DNA from: JAKACA01 sp050008715
GTDB taxonomy: Bacteria; Actinomycetota; Acidimicrobiia; Acidimicrobiales; Bog-793
Length of the DNA stretch: 64,000 nucleotides
NCBI GenBank assembly: GCA_050008715.1
Contig: JBEKMC010000001.1
Location: 1 to 64,000 of the forward strand
Direction: 5' to 3'
Of the stretch, positions 41,950-53,033 are shown in pieces. The notes under the pieces were generated by a model that saw only the letters and a program-made list of their open reading frames with translations, had not been told where the DNA came from and ran no database searches. Numbering within the stretch: the first letter of the stretch is position 1; each line of letters starts with the position of its first letter. Both the position numbers and the translations under genes were made by a program.

Positions 41950-42042
41950 GGCACCGAGGCGCCGGAGCGCCGAGCCGCCGGCGGGGATTCAAAGGCACGG
42001 GATCCTCAACGGGTATGCTCGTCACGAGCCCAAGGTGGTCGG

Positions 42043-45000
42043 ATGACGGCCACTTACCTACGACCTTGGATGGGTGAAGAGGTGCCTACCGAGGCGTCAA
42101 GGATCGCGATACCTGGGTTCGAGCTCGTCGAGGAGCTCGGTCGCGGCGCCACCACAGCGGTCTACCGAGCGGTTCGCGACGGCGAGGACTACGCCGTCAA
42201 GATCCAGGAGCTGAGCGGGCCGGACGACATCTCCCGGCTCACCTTCCGCCGGGAGGCCGCCATCCTCGCGGCGATCCGCCATCCCTGCCTCGGAAAGGTC
42301 TACGAGGTCGGCGAGACCAACCGGGTCTCGTACCTCGCCATGGAGCTCATCGGCGGTCGCACGCTCGCACAGGCCATCGACGAGGAAGGGGCGCTTCCCG
42401 AAGCGCGCGTCCTGTCGCTGGCCGCTGATGTCGCCTCCGCCCTCGAGGTCGCCCACCGGGTCGGCCTCGTCCACCGCGACGTCGCCCCCCGCAACATCGT
42501 GCTGCGATCGGACGGGCGTGCGGTCCTCATCGACTTCGGACTCGCCACCCAGATCGGCACACGCCAGCCCGAGGACGCCGTCATCGGCACCGTGCTCTAC
42601 AGCGCCCCGGAACAGACCGGAATGGTGCGGCGGCCCGTGGACCGCCGCTCCGACCTCTACTCGCTCGGAGCAGTCCTGTTCGAGTGCGTCACCGGCCGCC
42701 CGCCGTTCCGAGCCGCCGACGCCGGGGAAGTCGTGCGCATGCACGCCGTGCAGGCGCCGCCCGATGCCCGCGCCCTCGAGCCGAACGTGTCGGTGCAACT
42801 GTCACGTATCCTCGCCAAGCTTCTGGCAAAGGATCCGGACGACCGTTACCAGGACGCCGGTTCGCTCCTCTCGGACCTCGAGGCCCTCCGCCGGGGCACG
42901 TTGCAGACCGAGGCACCGCTTGGTCACTCCGTATCGGATCGCCCGACGACGATGGTCACGCTCGTCGGTCGCGAGACCGAGCTGTCCGCCCTCCTCGAGA
43001 CGGCGAACGAGTGCCGCACCACCGGTGTCGGCTCCGCCGTGCTGATCGAGTCGGACCCCGGCGGCGGCAAGACCCGCCTCGTGGCGGAGTTGGCCCTCAT
43101 CGCCCGCGGCAACGGCATGAGCGTCCTCGAGACACACATCGGGCTCGACCATCCGGGGCCCCTCGGGCCGCTCGCGCGGGCGCTCGGCCGTTTCCTCGCC
43201 GACCTCGAGACCCGAGATCCGGAGACGCTCGCCCATCTGCGCGAGCAGATGGGGCTCGGGCGCAGCGGGGCGGCGGACTCGCTCGTCGGTCTCTCCCAGA
43301 ACCTCGACCGGTTCCTGTCGGTGGGCGCGGAGCGGGCGGCCGAGCCGAGCTTCCACGAGTTCGCCGTCATCGAGGCGGCACACCTGTTGATGTCGGTCGC
43401 CAACGCCTCGACGGGCGGGGCTCTGCTCGTCATCGACAACGCCCACCTGGCCGACGACGCCACTCATCGTGTGCTCTCGTACCTCGCGCCCGAGCTCGAC
43501 CGCCTGCCCCTCATGGTCGTCCTTACGGCCCGTACCGATCCTGCGAACACGCCGGCCGTGCAACGCTTGCGCAGCGAGATGGGCGACGCCGTCCGGCGCC
43601 GGATCGAGCTGCCGCCGCTGAGCGACGCGCAGATCGAAGGCGTCCTCTCGTGGCAGCTCGGCGGCGATGCCCTCGAGCCGAGCCTTGCCAACGAGATCAC
43701 GATCCGGGCGAACGGCAACCCGTCCGCCGCCGTCGAGTACCTCAGGTCGGCGCTCGAGGCAGGCGTCCTCCGGCCCTACTGGGGCACGTTCTCGGTGGAC
43801 GCGGAGGCGCTGGCGAGCCTCGACCTTCCGATGGACGTGCGGGGCCTCGCCCTCCGCCGGCTCGACGGCCTGCGGCCGGCGACGCGCTGGCTGCTCACCG
43901 AGGCCGCCGTGATCGGCTCGAGCTTCAACGTCGACCTCTTGGCGACGATCACGCGCTGGCCGACCGGCGACGTGCACGTCGCGCTCGGGGAGGCCGCCAG
44001 GGCGCGGGTCGTAGAGGCCCACGAGAGCGAGCGGTACGTCTTCTTGGACGAAGGCGTCCGGGACGTCCTGTTGAGCTCCATCGACGCCCAGGCCTCGCAG
44101 CAGGCCCACGAGCTGCTGGCACGAGCGTTGCAGGAGACCGGGGACAGCCGGCCGGAGATCCTCTACGACATCGCCCGCCACTACGCCCTCGGTGAGATCG
44201 CCACCGAGCCGCGGCGTTGCTTCCAGGCCAACCATCGTGCGGCACGCCTCGCCCTGGCCGCACAGGCCGACGACGACGCCCTGGCGTTTCTCGCAACGGC
44301 GGAGGTGGTAGCTGCCGAGTACCGCTTGACGGTCGGCAGTGCCTTCGAGGCCGACTACGGCACGGCGCTCGCTCGCAGCGGCAAGGTCCCCGAGGCGCTC
44401 GCACACTACGAGAACGCCCTGCGGCTCGAACGCGAGCGCATCGGCAAGGCCCGGATCCACGAGCACGTCGCCCGCGTCTACTTCGCCCAGACGAATGGCA
44501 CCTTGGGCCTGCAGCACGCCCGCGCCGGCCTGGCGGAGCTGGGCAAGCCGCTGCCGTCGAGCAACGTGCTCGCCGTGCTGTCGACGCTGTGGAAGTGCTT
44601 CCTCGGCCTCGTGCTCGGCGTGACGAGGATCGGCTTCGGGGGAGCCAAGCGAGGAAAGCGCGAGCAGGTCCGCCTCGAATGCCGTCTCCTCGAAGTCGCC
44701 GGCGACTCGGCCGATCTCGAGCATCGGTCGTTCCTGTCAGTCGGCGCGGCGCTTCGAGCGCTCCTGCCGGCGAACCGCCTCGGTCACTCCCGCGAGTACG
44801 TCGGCGTGTACGCCCACCTCGGTGTCGTGCTCGCGCAGATCCGGCTCGTCAATTTCGCCCGCATCGTCGCCCGTCACACGACCCGCGTTGCCGAGCGCAG
44901 CGGCGACCAGGGAACGCTCGTGCACGCGAAGCTTCTCGAAGCGATCAGCCTCGAGTTCCAGGGCGAGTCCGTGCAATCGCAACAGGTGCTCGCCGAAGTG

Positions 45001-47448
45001 CTCCGCCACGAGACGCGCTGGCTGCAGCCAGGCGAGTACTTGAGCGGCGTCCTGGCTGCCTGCATCGGGCTCGGGATGAGAGGGCGCATCCTCGAGCAGG
45101 TCGCCTGGGTCGAGGAGGCGACCTGGCATTCCGGCGCAGCCACGCGCATCGCGGACGGGACGGTGACGGGGCTCGACTTCGTCGGGATCGGGATCTCCGG
45201 GCTCCTCGAGCAGCCGACGCTCGGATTGGAGCGGATCGGGCGGGTGCGGGAGCGTTTTGCCAGCACGCAACCGTCACGCCTCTCCGTCGCCGGCTATCAG
45301 GTGGCCCTCACGACGTTCCACTACGGGCTGAACGAGCTCGGACTGCCGTTCGAACAGTCGATCTCGGCGTTCCGCGCCCAGAAGCTGCCACCCTGGAACT
45401 GCCCCTACAACCTCTCCATGTTCTGGATCATGCAGGCCTACGGGAGGCTCTCACAGCTGCTGAACGGTCCTCCGGAAGAGCGCAAGGAGCGGGCACGGCA
45501 AGCACGGAGAGCAGTGCGGGACCTGCACATCGCCTCCCGCACGCCCTTGCTGCGGGCTCACTACCACGCGGCGCGCGGCGGTCTCCTCGTGGCGAAGGGT
45601 CGCTACAAGGCTGCTCTGCGTGCCAGCTCGAAAGGCCAGTCCCTGCTCATCGGGCTCGATGGGCCCGGCGTCGAGATGGCCATCCAAATGGTTCGCAGCC
45701 GGGCGCTCGCCGGCGCCGGCTACCAGGAGGAGTCGGACCGGTTGGCCGTGGCGGCCTCGCGGCTCGCCGAGGACCTCGGTGTCACGGGTTTCGTCCGCTG
45801 GATTCAGCCGCGGGTCATCGAGCGCCCCCGCCGCGGTCCCTTCGCTCACTCCGTGCGCGCCCAGTCCATGGGCGCAGGCCCGGTACGTGTGTCCGGCTTT
45901 CACGCCATCGGTGCCGGCGGGGTCCGCGTCGCCAGCCGAGCCGCCCGCCAGCTCGAGGCGCTCCTGCAAGTCGGAGCGGCCGCCGCCCGCGTTCTCGACC
46001 CTGAGGAGCTCGCCCGGCTCGCCCTCGACGAGACCGTGCGAATCCTCAATGCCGAGCGGGCGCTGCTGTTCCTCACGAACGAGAACTCGGGCCTCGTGCG
46101 ACCGCACCTCGGGAGGGACGCCGCCTGCAACGACTTGAAGGAGCTCACGGGATACTCCTCGACCATCGTCGACCGGGTCGTGGCCACCCGGGAGGCCATC
46201 GTCCTCACCGGGACGGAGGAGGGCGCCGCCCTCGGGTCGGAGAGCGCCGTCACCCACGGACTGCGCTCGATCCTCGTGGCGCCACTGCAGATCGAGGACC
46301 GCCTGCTCGGCGTCGTCTACCTCGACAGCCGCCTGGCAAAAGGTATCTTCACGAACGACGACGTCGAGATCCTGAGCGCCATCACCTCGAACATCGCCTT
46401 CGCCCTCGAGACGGCCCGCCTGGCCGAGATCGAGATGTCGGTCGCGAGCGAGCGGCGCCAGCGTCAGGTGGCCGAGCTGCTACGCGACTCGATGCGCTCG
46501 ATCGGCCAGAGCCTGGAGCCTCGCGGGGTGCTGCGCTCCATCCTGCAGACCTCGGTCTCGGCCCTCGCCGCCGATGCCGGTGCCATCCTGCTCGCCGACG
46601 GGGAGCGCCTCGAGATCGCCGCCGCCATGGGCGGTGGCGTGTCGCTGCCGCCGGAAGGCTACGACCTCGCCAAGGCGGACCAACCGGAGATCGCCGAGGC
46701 GCTCCGGTCCCGCAAGCCACTCGCCGTCGCCAGCGTCATCAGCGAGCGCAACTCTCCGCTGTTCGGCCTCCTCGGGCGCGCCGGTTCGTTCATCGTCGCC
46801 CCGCTCGTGGAACGCGAGCGGGCGGTTGGCGCCCTTGTGATCATCGCCCGCCGGCCGAACGCCTTCGGCCAGACCCAGACCGAGGTCGCCGCCGCCCTCG
46901 CCGGCCAAGGTGTCGTCGCCTACGAGAACGCCCAGCTGTTCGCTCGGGTGCAGACGCTGGCGCAACGCGACGAGCTGTCCGGCGTGGCCAACCGGCGCTA
47001 CTTCTTCGAGACGGCCGGCCGCACATTCCGGGACGCCCGCCAGGTCGGCACGCCGCTCTCGGCCATGATGCTCGACATCGACCACTTCAAGAACGTCAAC
47101 GACCGCTACGGCCACGCCTCCGGGGACGACGTCATCAGGGTGGTCGCCCAGCGGGTCACGAAGGTGATCGGCTCGGGTGACATCGTCGGGCGCTACGGCG
47201 GCGAGGAGTTCGCCCTCGTCGTGCAAGCTCCCCTCAAGGACGCCCATGAGCTGGCGGAACGTCTTCGCCAGGTCATCAACGAGGCGCCGATCGCCACGGC
47301 CGCCGGGCCCGTCGAGGTGACCGTCTCGGTCGGCGTCGCCGAGATGGACATGCGGGACGCAGACCTCGGTCGCCTGCTGCAGCGGACCGACGCCGCCCTC
47401 TACGAAGCCAAGCGCGGTGGTCGCGACCAGGTCGCCCGCGCTTCGTAG
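42043..47448 (+). CDS. Ser/Thr protein kinase-AAA ATPase-GAF-GAF-GGDEF fusion
   Basis: An 1801-residue signalling protein. Residues about 25-290 are a protein kinase: glycine loop LGRGATTAVY, YAVKIQ lysine, LVHRDVAPRNIVL catalytic loop, IDFGLA. From about 320 an ATPase of the large STAND/predictor type has P-loop ESDPGGGKTRL and Walker B ALLVIDNAHLAD, then a long helical TPR-like stretch to about 1300. Two GAF domains follow (about 1314-1460 and 1480-1630), then a GGDEF domain with GGEEF near residue 1720. The inhibitory RxxD site is missing (GSGD). It probably senses a signal by ATPase and GAF parts and links phosphorylation to c-di-GMP synthesis. No membrane segment. Confidence 0.93.
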   Translation: MTATYLRPWMGEEVPTEASRIAIPGFELVEELGRGATTAVYRAVRDGEDYAVKIQELSGPDDISRLTFRREAAILAAIRHPCLGKVYEVGETNRVSYLAMELIGGRTLAQAIDEEGALPEARVLSLAADVASALEVAHRVGLVHRDVAPRNIVLRSDGRAVLIDFGLATQIGTRQPEDAVIGTVLYSAPEQTGMVRRPVDRRSDLYSLGAVLFECVTGRPPFRAADAGEVVRMHAVQAPPDARALEPNVSVQLSRILAKLLAKDPDDRYQDAGSLLSDLEALRRGTLQTEAPLGHSVSDRPTTMVTLVGRETELSALLETANECRTTGVGSAVLIESDPGGGKTRLVAELALIARGNGMSVLETHIGLDHPGPLGPLARALGRFLADLETRDPETLAHLREQMGLGRSGAADSLVGLSQNLDRFLSVGAERAAEPSFHEFAVIEAAHLLMSVANASTGGALLVIDNAHLADDATHRVLSYLAPELDRLPLMVVLTARTDPANTPAVQRLRSEMGDAVRRRIELPPLSDAQIEGVLSWQLGGDALEPSLANEITIRANGNPSAAVEYLRSALEAGVLRPYWGTFSVDAEALASLDLPMDVRGLALRRLDGLRPATRWLLTEAAVIGSSFNVDLLATITRWPTGDVHVALGEAARARVVEAHESERYVFLDEGVRDVLLSSIDAQASQQAHELLARALQETGDSRPEILYDIARHYALGEIATEPRRCFQANHRAARLALAAQADDDALAFLATAEVVAAEYRLTVGSAFEADYGTALARSGKVPEALAHYENALRLERERIGKARIHEHVARVYFAQTNGTLGLQHARAGLAELGKPLPSSNVLAVLSTLWKCFLGLVLGVTRIGFGGAKRGKREQVRLECRLLEVAGDSADLEHRSFLSVGAALRALLPANRLGHSREYVGVYAHLGVVLAQIRLVNFARIVARHTTRVAERSGDQGTLVHAKLLEAISLEFQGESVQSQQVLAEVLRHETRWLQPGEYLSGVLAACIGLGMRGRILEQVAWVEEATWHSGAATRIADGTVTGLDFVGIGISGLLEQPTLGLERIGRVRERFASTQPSRLSVAGYQVALTTFHYGLNELGLPFEQSISAFRAQKLPPWNCPYNLSMFWIMQAYGRLSQLLNGPPEERKERARQARRAVRDLHIASRTPLLRAHYHAARGGLLVAKGRYKAALRASSKGQSLLIGLDGPGVEMAIQMVRSRALAGAGYQEESDRLAVAASRLAEDLGVTGFVRWIQPRVIERPRRGPFAHSVRAQSMGAGPVRVSGFHAIGAGGVRVASRAARQLEALLQVGAAAARVLDPEELARLALDETVRILNAERALLFLTNENSGLVRPHLGRDAACNDLKELTGYSSTIVDRVVATREAIVLTGTEEGAALGSESAVTHGLRSILVAPLQIEDRLLGVVYLDSRLAKGIFTNDDVEILSAITSNIAFALETARLAEIEMSVASERRQRQVAELLRDSMRSIGQSLEPRGVLRSILQTSVSALAADAGAILLADGERLEIAAAMGGGVSLPPEGYDLAKADQPEIAEALRSRKPLAVASVISERNSPLFGLLGRAGSFIVAPLVERERAVGALVIIARRPNAFGQTQTEVAAALAGQGVVAYENAQLFARVQTLAQRDELSGVANRRYFFETAGRTFRDARQVGTPLSAMMLDIDHFKNVNDRYGHASGDDVIRVVAQRVTKVIGSGDIVGRYGGEEFALVVQAPLKDAHELAERLRQVINEAPIATAAGPVEVTVSVGVAEMDMRDADLGRLLQRTDAALYEAKRGGRDQVARAS

Positions 47449-47472
47449 GCCAAGCTCGTCGTAGATGGGGCG

Positions 47473-48327
47473 CTACCGCTCGACGAGGTAGTAGTCCTCG
47501 ACCCCTGTCGAGACGAAACCACAGCTCTCGTACAGGTGCAGTGCCGCAGGATTGTCGACGAGCACCTCGAGATGCACCGACTCGATGCCCTCGGACCGCA
47601 CCGCCCGCGTGATCGTGGACAGCGCTCCCCGCCCGTAGCCGCGCCCCTGCAGCTCGGGCACGATGACGAAGCCGTAGATACCAGCATCGTGCGCCACCTC
47701 GTCACGGTCGACGCGGACGACCCCGACGCGTGTGCCGGCAGTCTCGATGACGATTGTCTGCCTGACTCGTTCCTCCCAGTCGTCACGGTCGACCGCCTCG
47801 GTAGGGAGCCCGAAGCCGCGGGCGGTGCAGTCCCGCACGAAGTCGAGGTCGTCCGAGACAGCGGGCCGCAGGGTCATCTGCTCGTGTGCACCCTGCAGCT
47901 CGGGTGCATGTTCCTGGCGCATCCGGTGTTCGGAGGACTGGAGCGTGCCACCGCGCCCCGCAGCGAAACCCACCCCTGCCGCACACGACCGGTCCACGAT
48001 GAGGAGCACGCGCCCGACGCCGCGGCTGCGCAGCTCGTCCATGGCCGCGTCGAGCAGGCGGGTAGCGATGTGCCGGCGGCGGTGGCGGGGATGAACCATC
48101 CCGCAGATCTCGACCTCGGTCGGTATGTTCTGGTAGATGCCGCAGAACCCGGCGATCTCGCCGTCGGCCGTGCGCCAGAGGAAGTCGTTCGCCAGCTCGG
48201 GGGAACGAGTGCGCAGCGTTCCGTACTCGAGCTTCAGGCGACCCCCGTCGACGGCGCCGCAGGCGGCCTCGAGGCTGGCGATAGCGCTCAGTTGCGTTGC
48301 GCCCAGCCCGCGGGAGATCTCGAGCCC
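47473..48327 (-). CDS. Two-domain GNAT acetyltransferase, start codon unresolved
   Basis: The C-terminal GNAT domain is clear (MTLRPAVSDDLDFVRDCTAR, IYGFVIVPELQGRGYGRGAL, NPAALHLYESCGFVSTGVED). A first, degenerate GNAT domain precedes it: FLWRTADGEIAGFCGIYQN, VEICGMVHPRHRRRHIATRL. The similarity requires translation from about 48327, because the ATG at 48099 would cut the first domain in half. Yet no ATG, GTG or TTG exists in this frame before the upstream 15-bp repeats and the rpsT gene. CTG at 48306 is one candidate; a frameshift or lost start codon is the alternative. The substrate is unknown; mycothiol-synthase-like two-domain architecture is only superficially similar. Confidence 0.7.
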   Translation of the reverse strand, partial: GLEISRGLGATQLSAIASLEAACGAVDGGRLKLEYGTLRTRSPELANDFLWRTADGEIAGFCGIYQNIPTEVEICGMVHPRHRRRHIATRLLDAAMDELRSRGVGRVLLIVDRSCAAGVGFAAGRGGTLQSSEHRMRQEHAPELQGAHEQMTLRPAVSDDLDFVRDCTARGFGLPTEAVDRDDWEERVRQTIVIETAGTRVGVVRVDRDEVAHDAGIYGFVIVPELQGRGYGRGALSTITRAVRSEGIESVHLEVLVDNPAALHLYESCGFVSTGVEDYYLVER

Positions 48328-48331
48328 GCCA

Positions 48332-48406
48332 GCGTTGGAGTCACCGGCGTTGGGGTCGCCGGCGTTGGGGTCGCCGGTCTGAGGGCTGCCGGCGTGAGGG
48401 CTGCCG
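48332..48406. repeat. 15-bp tandem repeat between the GNAT gene and rpsT
   Basis: Five 15-base units (GCGTTGGGGTCGCCG type), two of them identical, lie between the rpsT stop and the first recognisable GNAT residues. Read on the minus strand they encode NAGDP-type repeats in the GNAT frame. Confidence 0.9.
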
Positions 48407-48415
48407 GCCGTGACC

Positions 48416-48697
48416 TCACTCGTCGCCGGAGCGCTCCTCGACGAGGTCGGCGAAGTGCCGGACGAGGCGTGACTTGCGCCGGGCTGCCTGGTTCGGGTGG
48501 ATGATGCCCTTGGCGGCAGCTTTGTCGATGCGCTTGACAGCGAGGCGCAGACGATCGCCCATGTCCTCGGCGCCGGTCTCGGCTGCCCGAAGGGCGCCCT
48601 TCGTACGCGTCTTCAGCTCCGAGCGGACGGCCTTGTTGCGCTCGTGGCGCAACTTGTTCTGGCGGTCCCGCTTGATCTGACTCTTGATATTGGCCAT
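48416..48697 (-). CDS. rpsT: 30S ribosomal protein S20
   Basis: A 93-residue basic helical protein, MANIKSQIKRDRQNKLRHER at the start and HPNQAARRKSRLVRHFADL near the end, both classic S20 features. It binds 16S rRNA in the small subunit body. ATG 48697 follows AGGAAG. It is transcribed away from lepA, the usual arrangement in actinobacteria. Confidence 0.97.
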   Translation of the reverse strand: MANIKSQIKRDRQNKLRHERNKAVRSELKTRTKGALRAAETGAEDMGDRLRLAVKRIDKAAAKGIIHPNQAARRKSRLVRHFADLVEERSGDE

Positions 48698-48927
48698 GTC
48701 TTCCTCAGACGCGAATCGCTGTGTACTCGAAGTTGACGGGTACTCGGCGATAAAGGGTACTCGGACGATGTCGTGCCGGGACCTGGTTCGGCCCGCTGCT
48801 AACGGGCACGATCGTATCAGGAGCCCGGACCGTCCCTGCCCGTGCGGCTCGCAGGGAGCCGGCGAGGGCTGGCCGGAGGGGGGCTGGCCGGAGGGGAGCG
48901 CTTCAGGTGGCAGCATGGTTGGCCGCC

Positions 48928-50715
<1,788 letters not shown>

Positions 50716-50783
50716 GGCGGGGACGCCGCCAACTGGCCGCTTGTCCTGCTCAAGGCCGAAATGCCGATAAAATCAAGGGCATT

Positions 50784-51827
50784 GTGAGCGGTACGCCGGA
50801 GACGAGGGACCTCGACGAGCGGAAGGCCGCCATTTTGAAGACGGTCGTCACCGACTATGTCGAGACGGCCCAGCCGGTGGGATCCTCCCAGGTCGCCCGA
50901 GATCCCACGATCGAGGTCTCGCCCGCGACGATCCGGGCGGACATGGCGGCGCTCGAGCGCGACGGCTACCTCATGCATCCGCACACGAGTGCGGGCCGCG
51001 TGCCGACGGACAAGGGTTACCGTTTCTTCGTCGACCACCTGGCGACGCCGATGCTGCTCGGCGAGTCGAAGCAGGAGCAGATCCAGGAATTCTTCTCCCG
51101 CGCCCACGGTGAGCTCGAGCGCATGCTGGCGGACACGAGCCGGCTCCTCGCCCAGCTGACCGATTCGGCCGCCATCGTCGTCGGGCCGGGCCACGAACGA
51201 CTCGTCGTGCGCTCGGCGCTCGTCGTCCGCATCTCGTCGCACGCCGGCCTCGTCGTCGTCGTGTTGTCGAACGGCGTCGTCGAGAAGCACACCGTCTCCC
51301 TCGGCGCCGACGTGGCCGATGGCGACATCGAAGCTGCCAGCAGCTACTTGCAGCAGCATTTCGCCGATTACTCCCTCACCCAGCTCGTGCCCGGCGGCGT
51401 CTCGCTCCCCGGCAGCCGTCGCCTCGAAGTGGACGAGGTGGTCGCCGCCTGCCGGCAGGCGCTCACCGACTCCGACGATGCCGAGCAGACGAGCGACCAG
51501 GTGTTCGTGGGCGGGGCGGCGAGGATGGCGGAGCGTTTCGAGGCGGTCGACCAGGTGCGGGCCGTCCTCGGGATCCTCGAGCAGTCCTTCGTCGTCGTGT
51601 CGCTGCTCCGGGATGTGCTCGCGCAGGGACAGTCCGTCGCCATCGGCTCGGAGCACGGGCTTGCACCGCTCTCGACGTGCTCGCTCGTGGTGGCTCCGTA
51701 CGTGGGCGAGGACGACGCCGTCGGCACCATCGGTATCCTCGGCCCTACGCGCATGGACTACCCGCAAGCTCTCGCTACCGTCGCCGTCGTCGGCCGGCGC
51801 CTGTCGCGAGAGCTGCGCCGCGGGTGA
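50784..51827 (+). CDS. hrcA: Heat-inducible transcription repressor HrcA
   Basis: A 347-residue repressor. The N-terminal winged helix reads RKAAILKTVVTDYVETAQPVG and SPATIRADMAALERDGYLMH, followed by PHTSAGRVPTDKGYRFFVD, the HrcA signature. A GAF-like middle domain and a dimerisation domain (GILGPTRMDYPQALATV) complete it. It normally binds CIRCE palindromes before groEL/dnaK-type genes; I see no CIRCE element in this window, so its targets lie elsewhere. GTG 50784 follows CAAGG. dnaJ begins 55 bases downstream. Confidence 0.95.
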   Translation: MSGTPETRDLDERKAAILKTVVTDYVETAQPVGSSQVARDPTIEVSPATIRADMAALERDGYLMHPHTSAGRVPTDKGYRFFVDHLATPMLLGESKQEQIQEFFSRAHGELERMLADTSRLLAQLTDSAAIVVGPGHERLVVRSALVVRISSHAGLVVVVLSNGVVEKHTVSLGADVADGDIEAASSYLQQHFADYSLTQLVPGGVSLPGSRRLEVDEVVAACRQALTDSDDAEQTSDQVFVGGAARMAERFEAVDQVRAVLGILEQSFVVVSLLRDVLAQGQSVAIGSEHGLAPLSTCSLVVAPYVGEDDAVGTIGILGPTRMDYPQALATVAVVGRRLSRELRRG

Positions 51828-51882
51828 GCGCGCAGACCTCTGCCGTGCGGCACGCCGCACCCTGAATCCGGATACTTGAGAC

Positions 51883-53022
51883 GTGGCCACTGACTATTAC
51901 GAGCTGCTCGGCGTCAGCCGGAACGCCAACGAGGACGAGCTGAAGAAGGCCTACCGCGCCCTCGCTCGGGAGCTGCACCCTGACGCCACGGGCGGGGACC
52001 AGGCGACCGAGGAGCGGTTCAAGGAAGTCACGCTCGCCTACGAGACCTTGCGCGACCCGGAACGGCGCCGGCGCTACGACATGTTCGGGCCCGAGGGCGT
52101 ACGTGGATCTGGCGCCGGCGGCGGAGGCGGCGGGGGCGACCCCTTCGGGTTCAGCGGCAACCTCGGTGACATCTTCGACGTCTTCTTCGGCGGTGGCGGG
52201 GGCGGTGGCTTCGGCAGCCAGGGCCGCCCGAGCGCACGCCGCGGTGCCGACGCCGAAGTCGTCCTCGACCTCTCGCTGACGGAGGCCGCCTTCGGGGGCA
52301 CGAAGGACGTCAAGGTCAATACCCCCGTCGCGTGCACGACGTGCTCGGGCAGCGGAGCCCGGGCGGGGACCTCGCCGACCACCTGCCCCGATTGTCGCGG
52401 TGCCGGCCAGGTGCAGCGAGTGCGCCAGTCACTGCTCGGGCAGATGGTGACCGCGACGCCCTGCAACCGTTGCCAGGGCACGGGCGAGACCGTCGCCTCG
52501 CCGTGCCCCGACTGCCGCGGCCAGGGCCGGCGCAACGAGGAGCGCACGCTGTCGATCAACGTGCCGGCCGGCGTCGACAACGGCGCCACCTTACGCGTGA
52601 CCGGCAACGGTGCCGCCGCCCTGCGGGGCGGTCCCGCCGGGGACTTGTACGTGCATCTGCGCGTTGCGGCCGACCCACGTTTCGACCGATCCGGCAACGA
52701 CCTCGTCGCCACTGTGCACGTGTCCTTCGCACAGGCGGCGCTCGGTGCCGAGCTCGAGATCGAGACGCTCGACGGTACGTCGCAGATCGACGTGCCGCCC
52801 GGCACCCAGTCGGGCAAGATCATCCGCCTCGGCGGCCTCGGTGTCCCGAAGCTGCGCGCCCGCGGCCGCGGCGACCTGCTCGTGCACATCGTCGTCGACA
52901 CGCCGACGAAGCTGTCGAAACAGGAGGAGGACCTCGTCCGGCAGCTCGCCGAGCTCCGCGGCGAGGCCGTGGCACCGCCCGACCACGGCCTGCTGTCCCG
53001 CCTGCGCTCCCGCACGCACTAG
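51883..53022 (+). CDS. dnaJ: Chaperone protein DnaJ
   Basis: A 379-residue Hsp40 co-chaperone. The J domain has HPD (LARELHPDATGG), followed by a Gly/Phe-rich segment, four zinc-finger repeats (CTTCSGSG, CPDCRGAG, CNRCQGTG, CPDCRGQG) and the C-terminal peptide-binding domains. It delivers unfolded substrates to DnaK and stimulates its ATPase. Translation starts with GTG. Neighbouring hrcA argues for heat-responsive control of this copy. Confidence 0.97.
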   Translation: MATDYYELLGVSRNANEDELKKAYRALARELHPDATGGDQATEERFKEVTLAYETLRDPERRRRYDMFGPEGVRGSGAGGGGGGGDPFGFSGNLGDIFDVFFGGGGGGGFGSQGRPSARRGADAEVVLDLSLTEAAFGGTKDVKVNTPVACTTCSGSGARAGTSPTTCPDCRGAGQVQRVRQSLLGQMVTATPCNRCQGTGETVASPCPDCRGQGRRNEERTLSINVPAGVDNGATLRVTGNGAAALRGGPAGDLYVHLRVAADPRFDRSGNDLVATVHVSFAQAALGAELEIETLDGTSQIDVPPGTQSGKIIRLGGLGVPKLRARGRGDLLVHIVVDTPTKLSKQEEDLVRQLAELRGEAVAPPDHGLLSRLRSRTH

Positions 53023-53033
53023 CCGTCCTTCCG

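Noticed and set aside
48332..48406. Possible CRISPR array
   Set aside because: Units are directly adjacent 15-mers without spacers and no cas genes are present; none of the other repeat arrays has spacers either.
50716..50783. CIRCE element expected before hrcA-dnaJ
   Set aside because: No TTAGCACTC-N9-GAGTGCTAA-like palindrome is present here or elsewhere that I could see.
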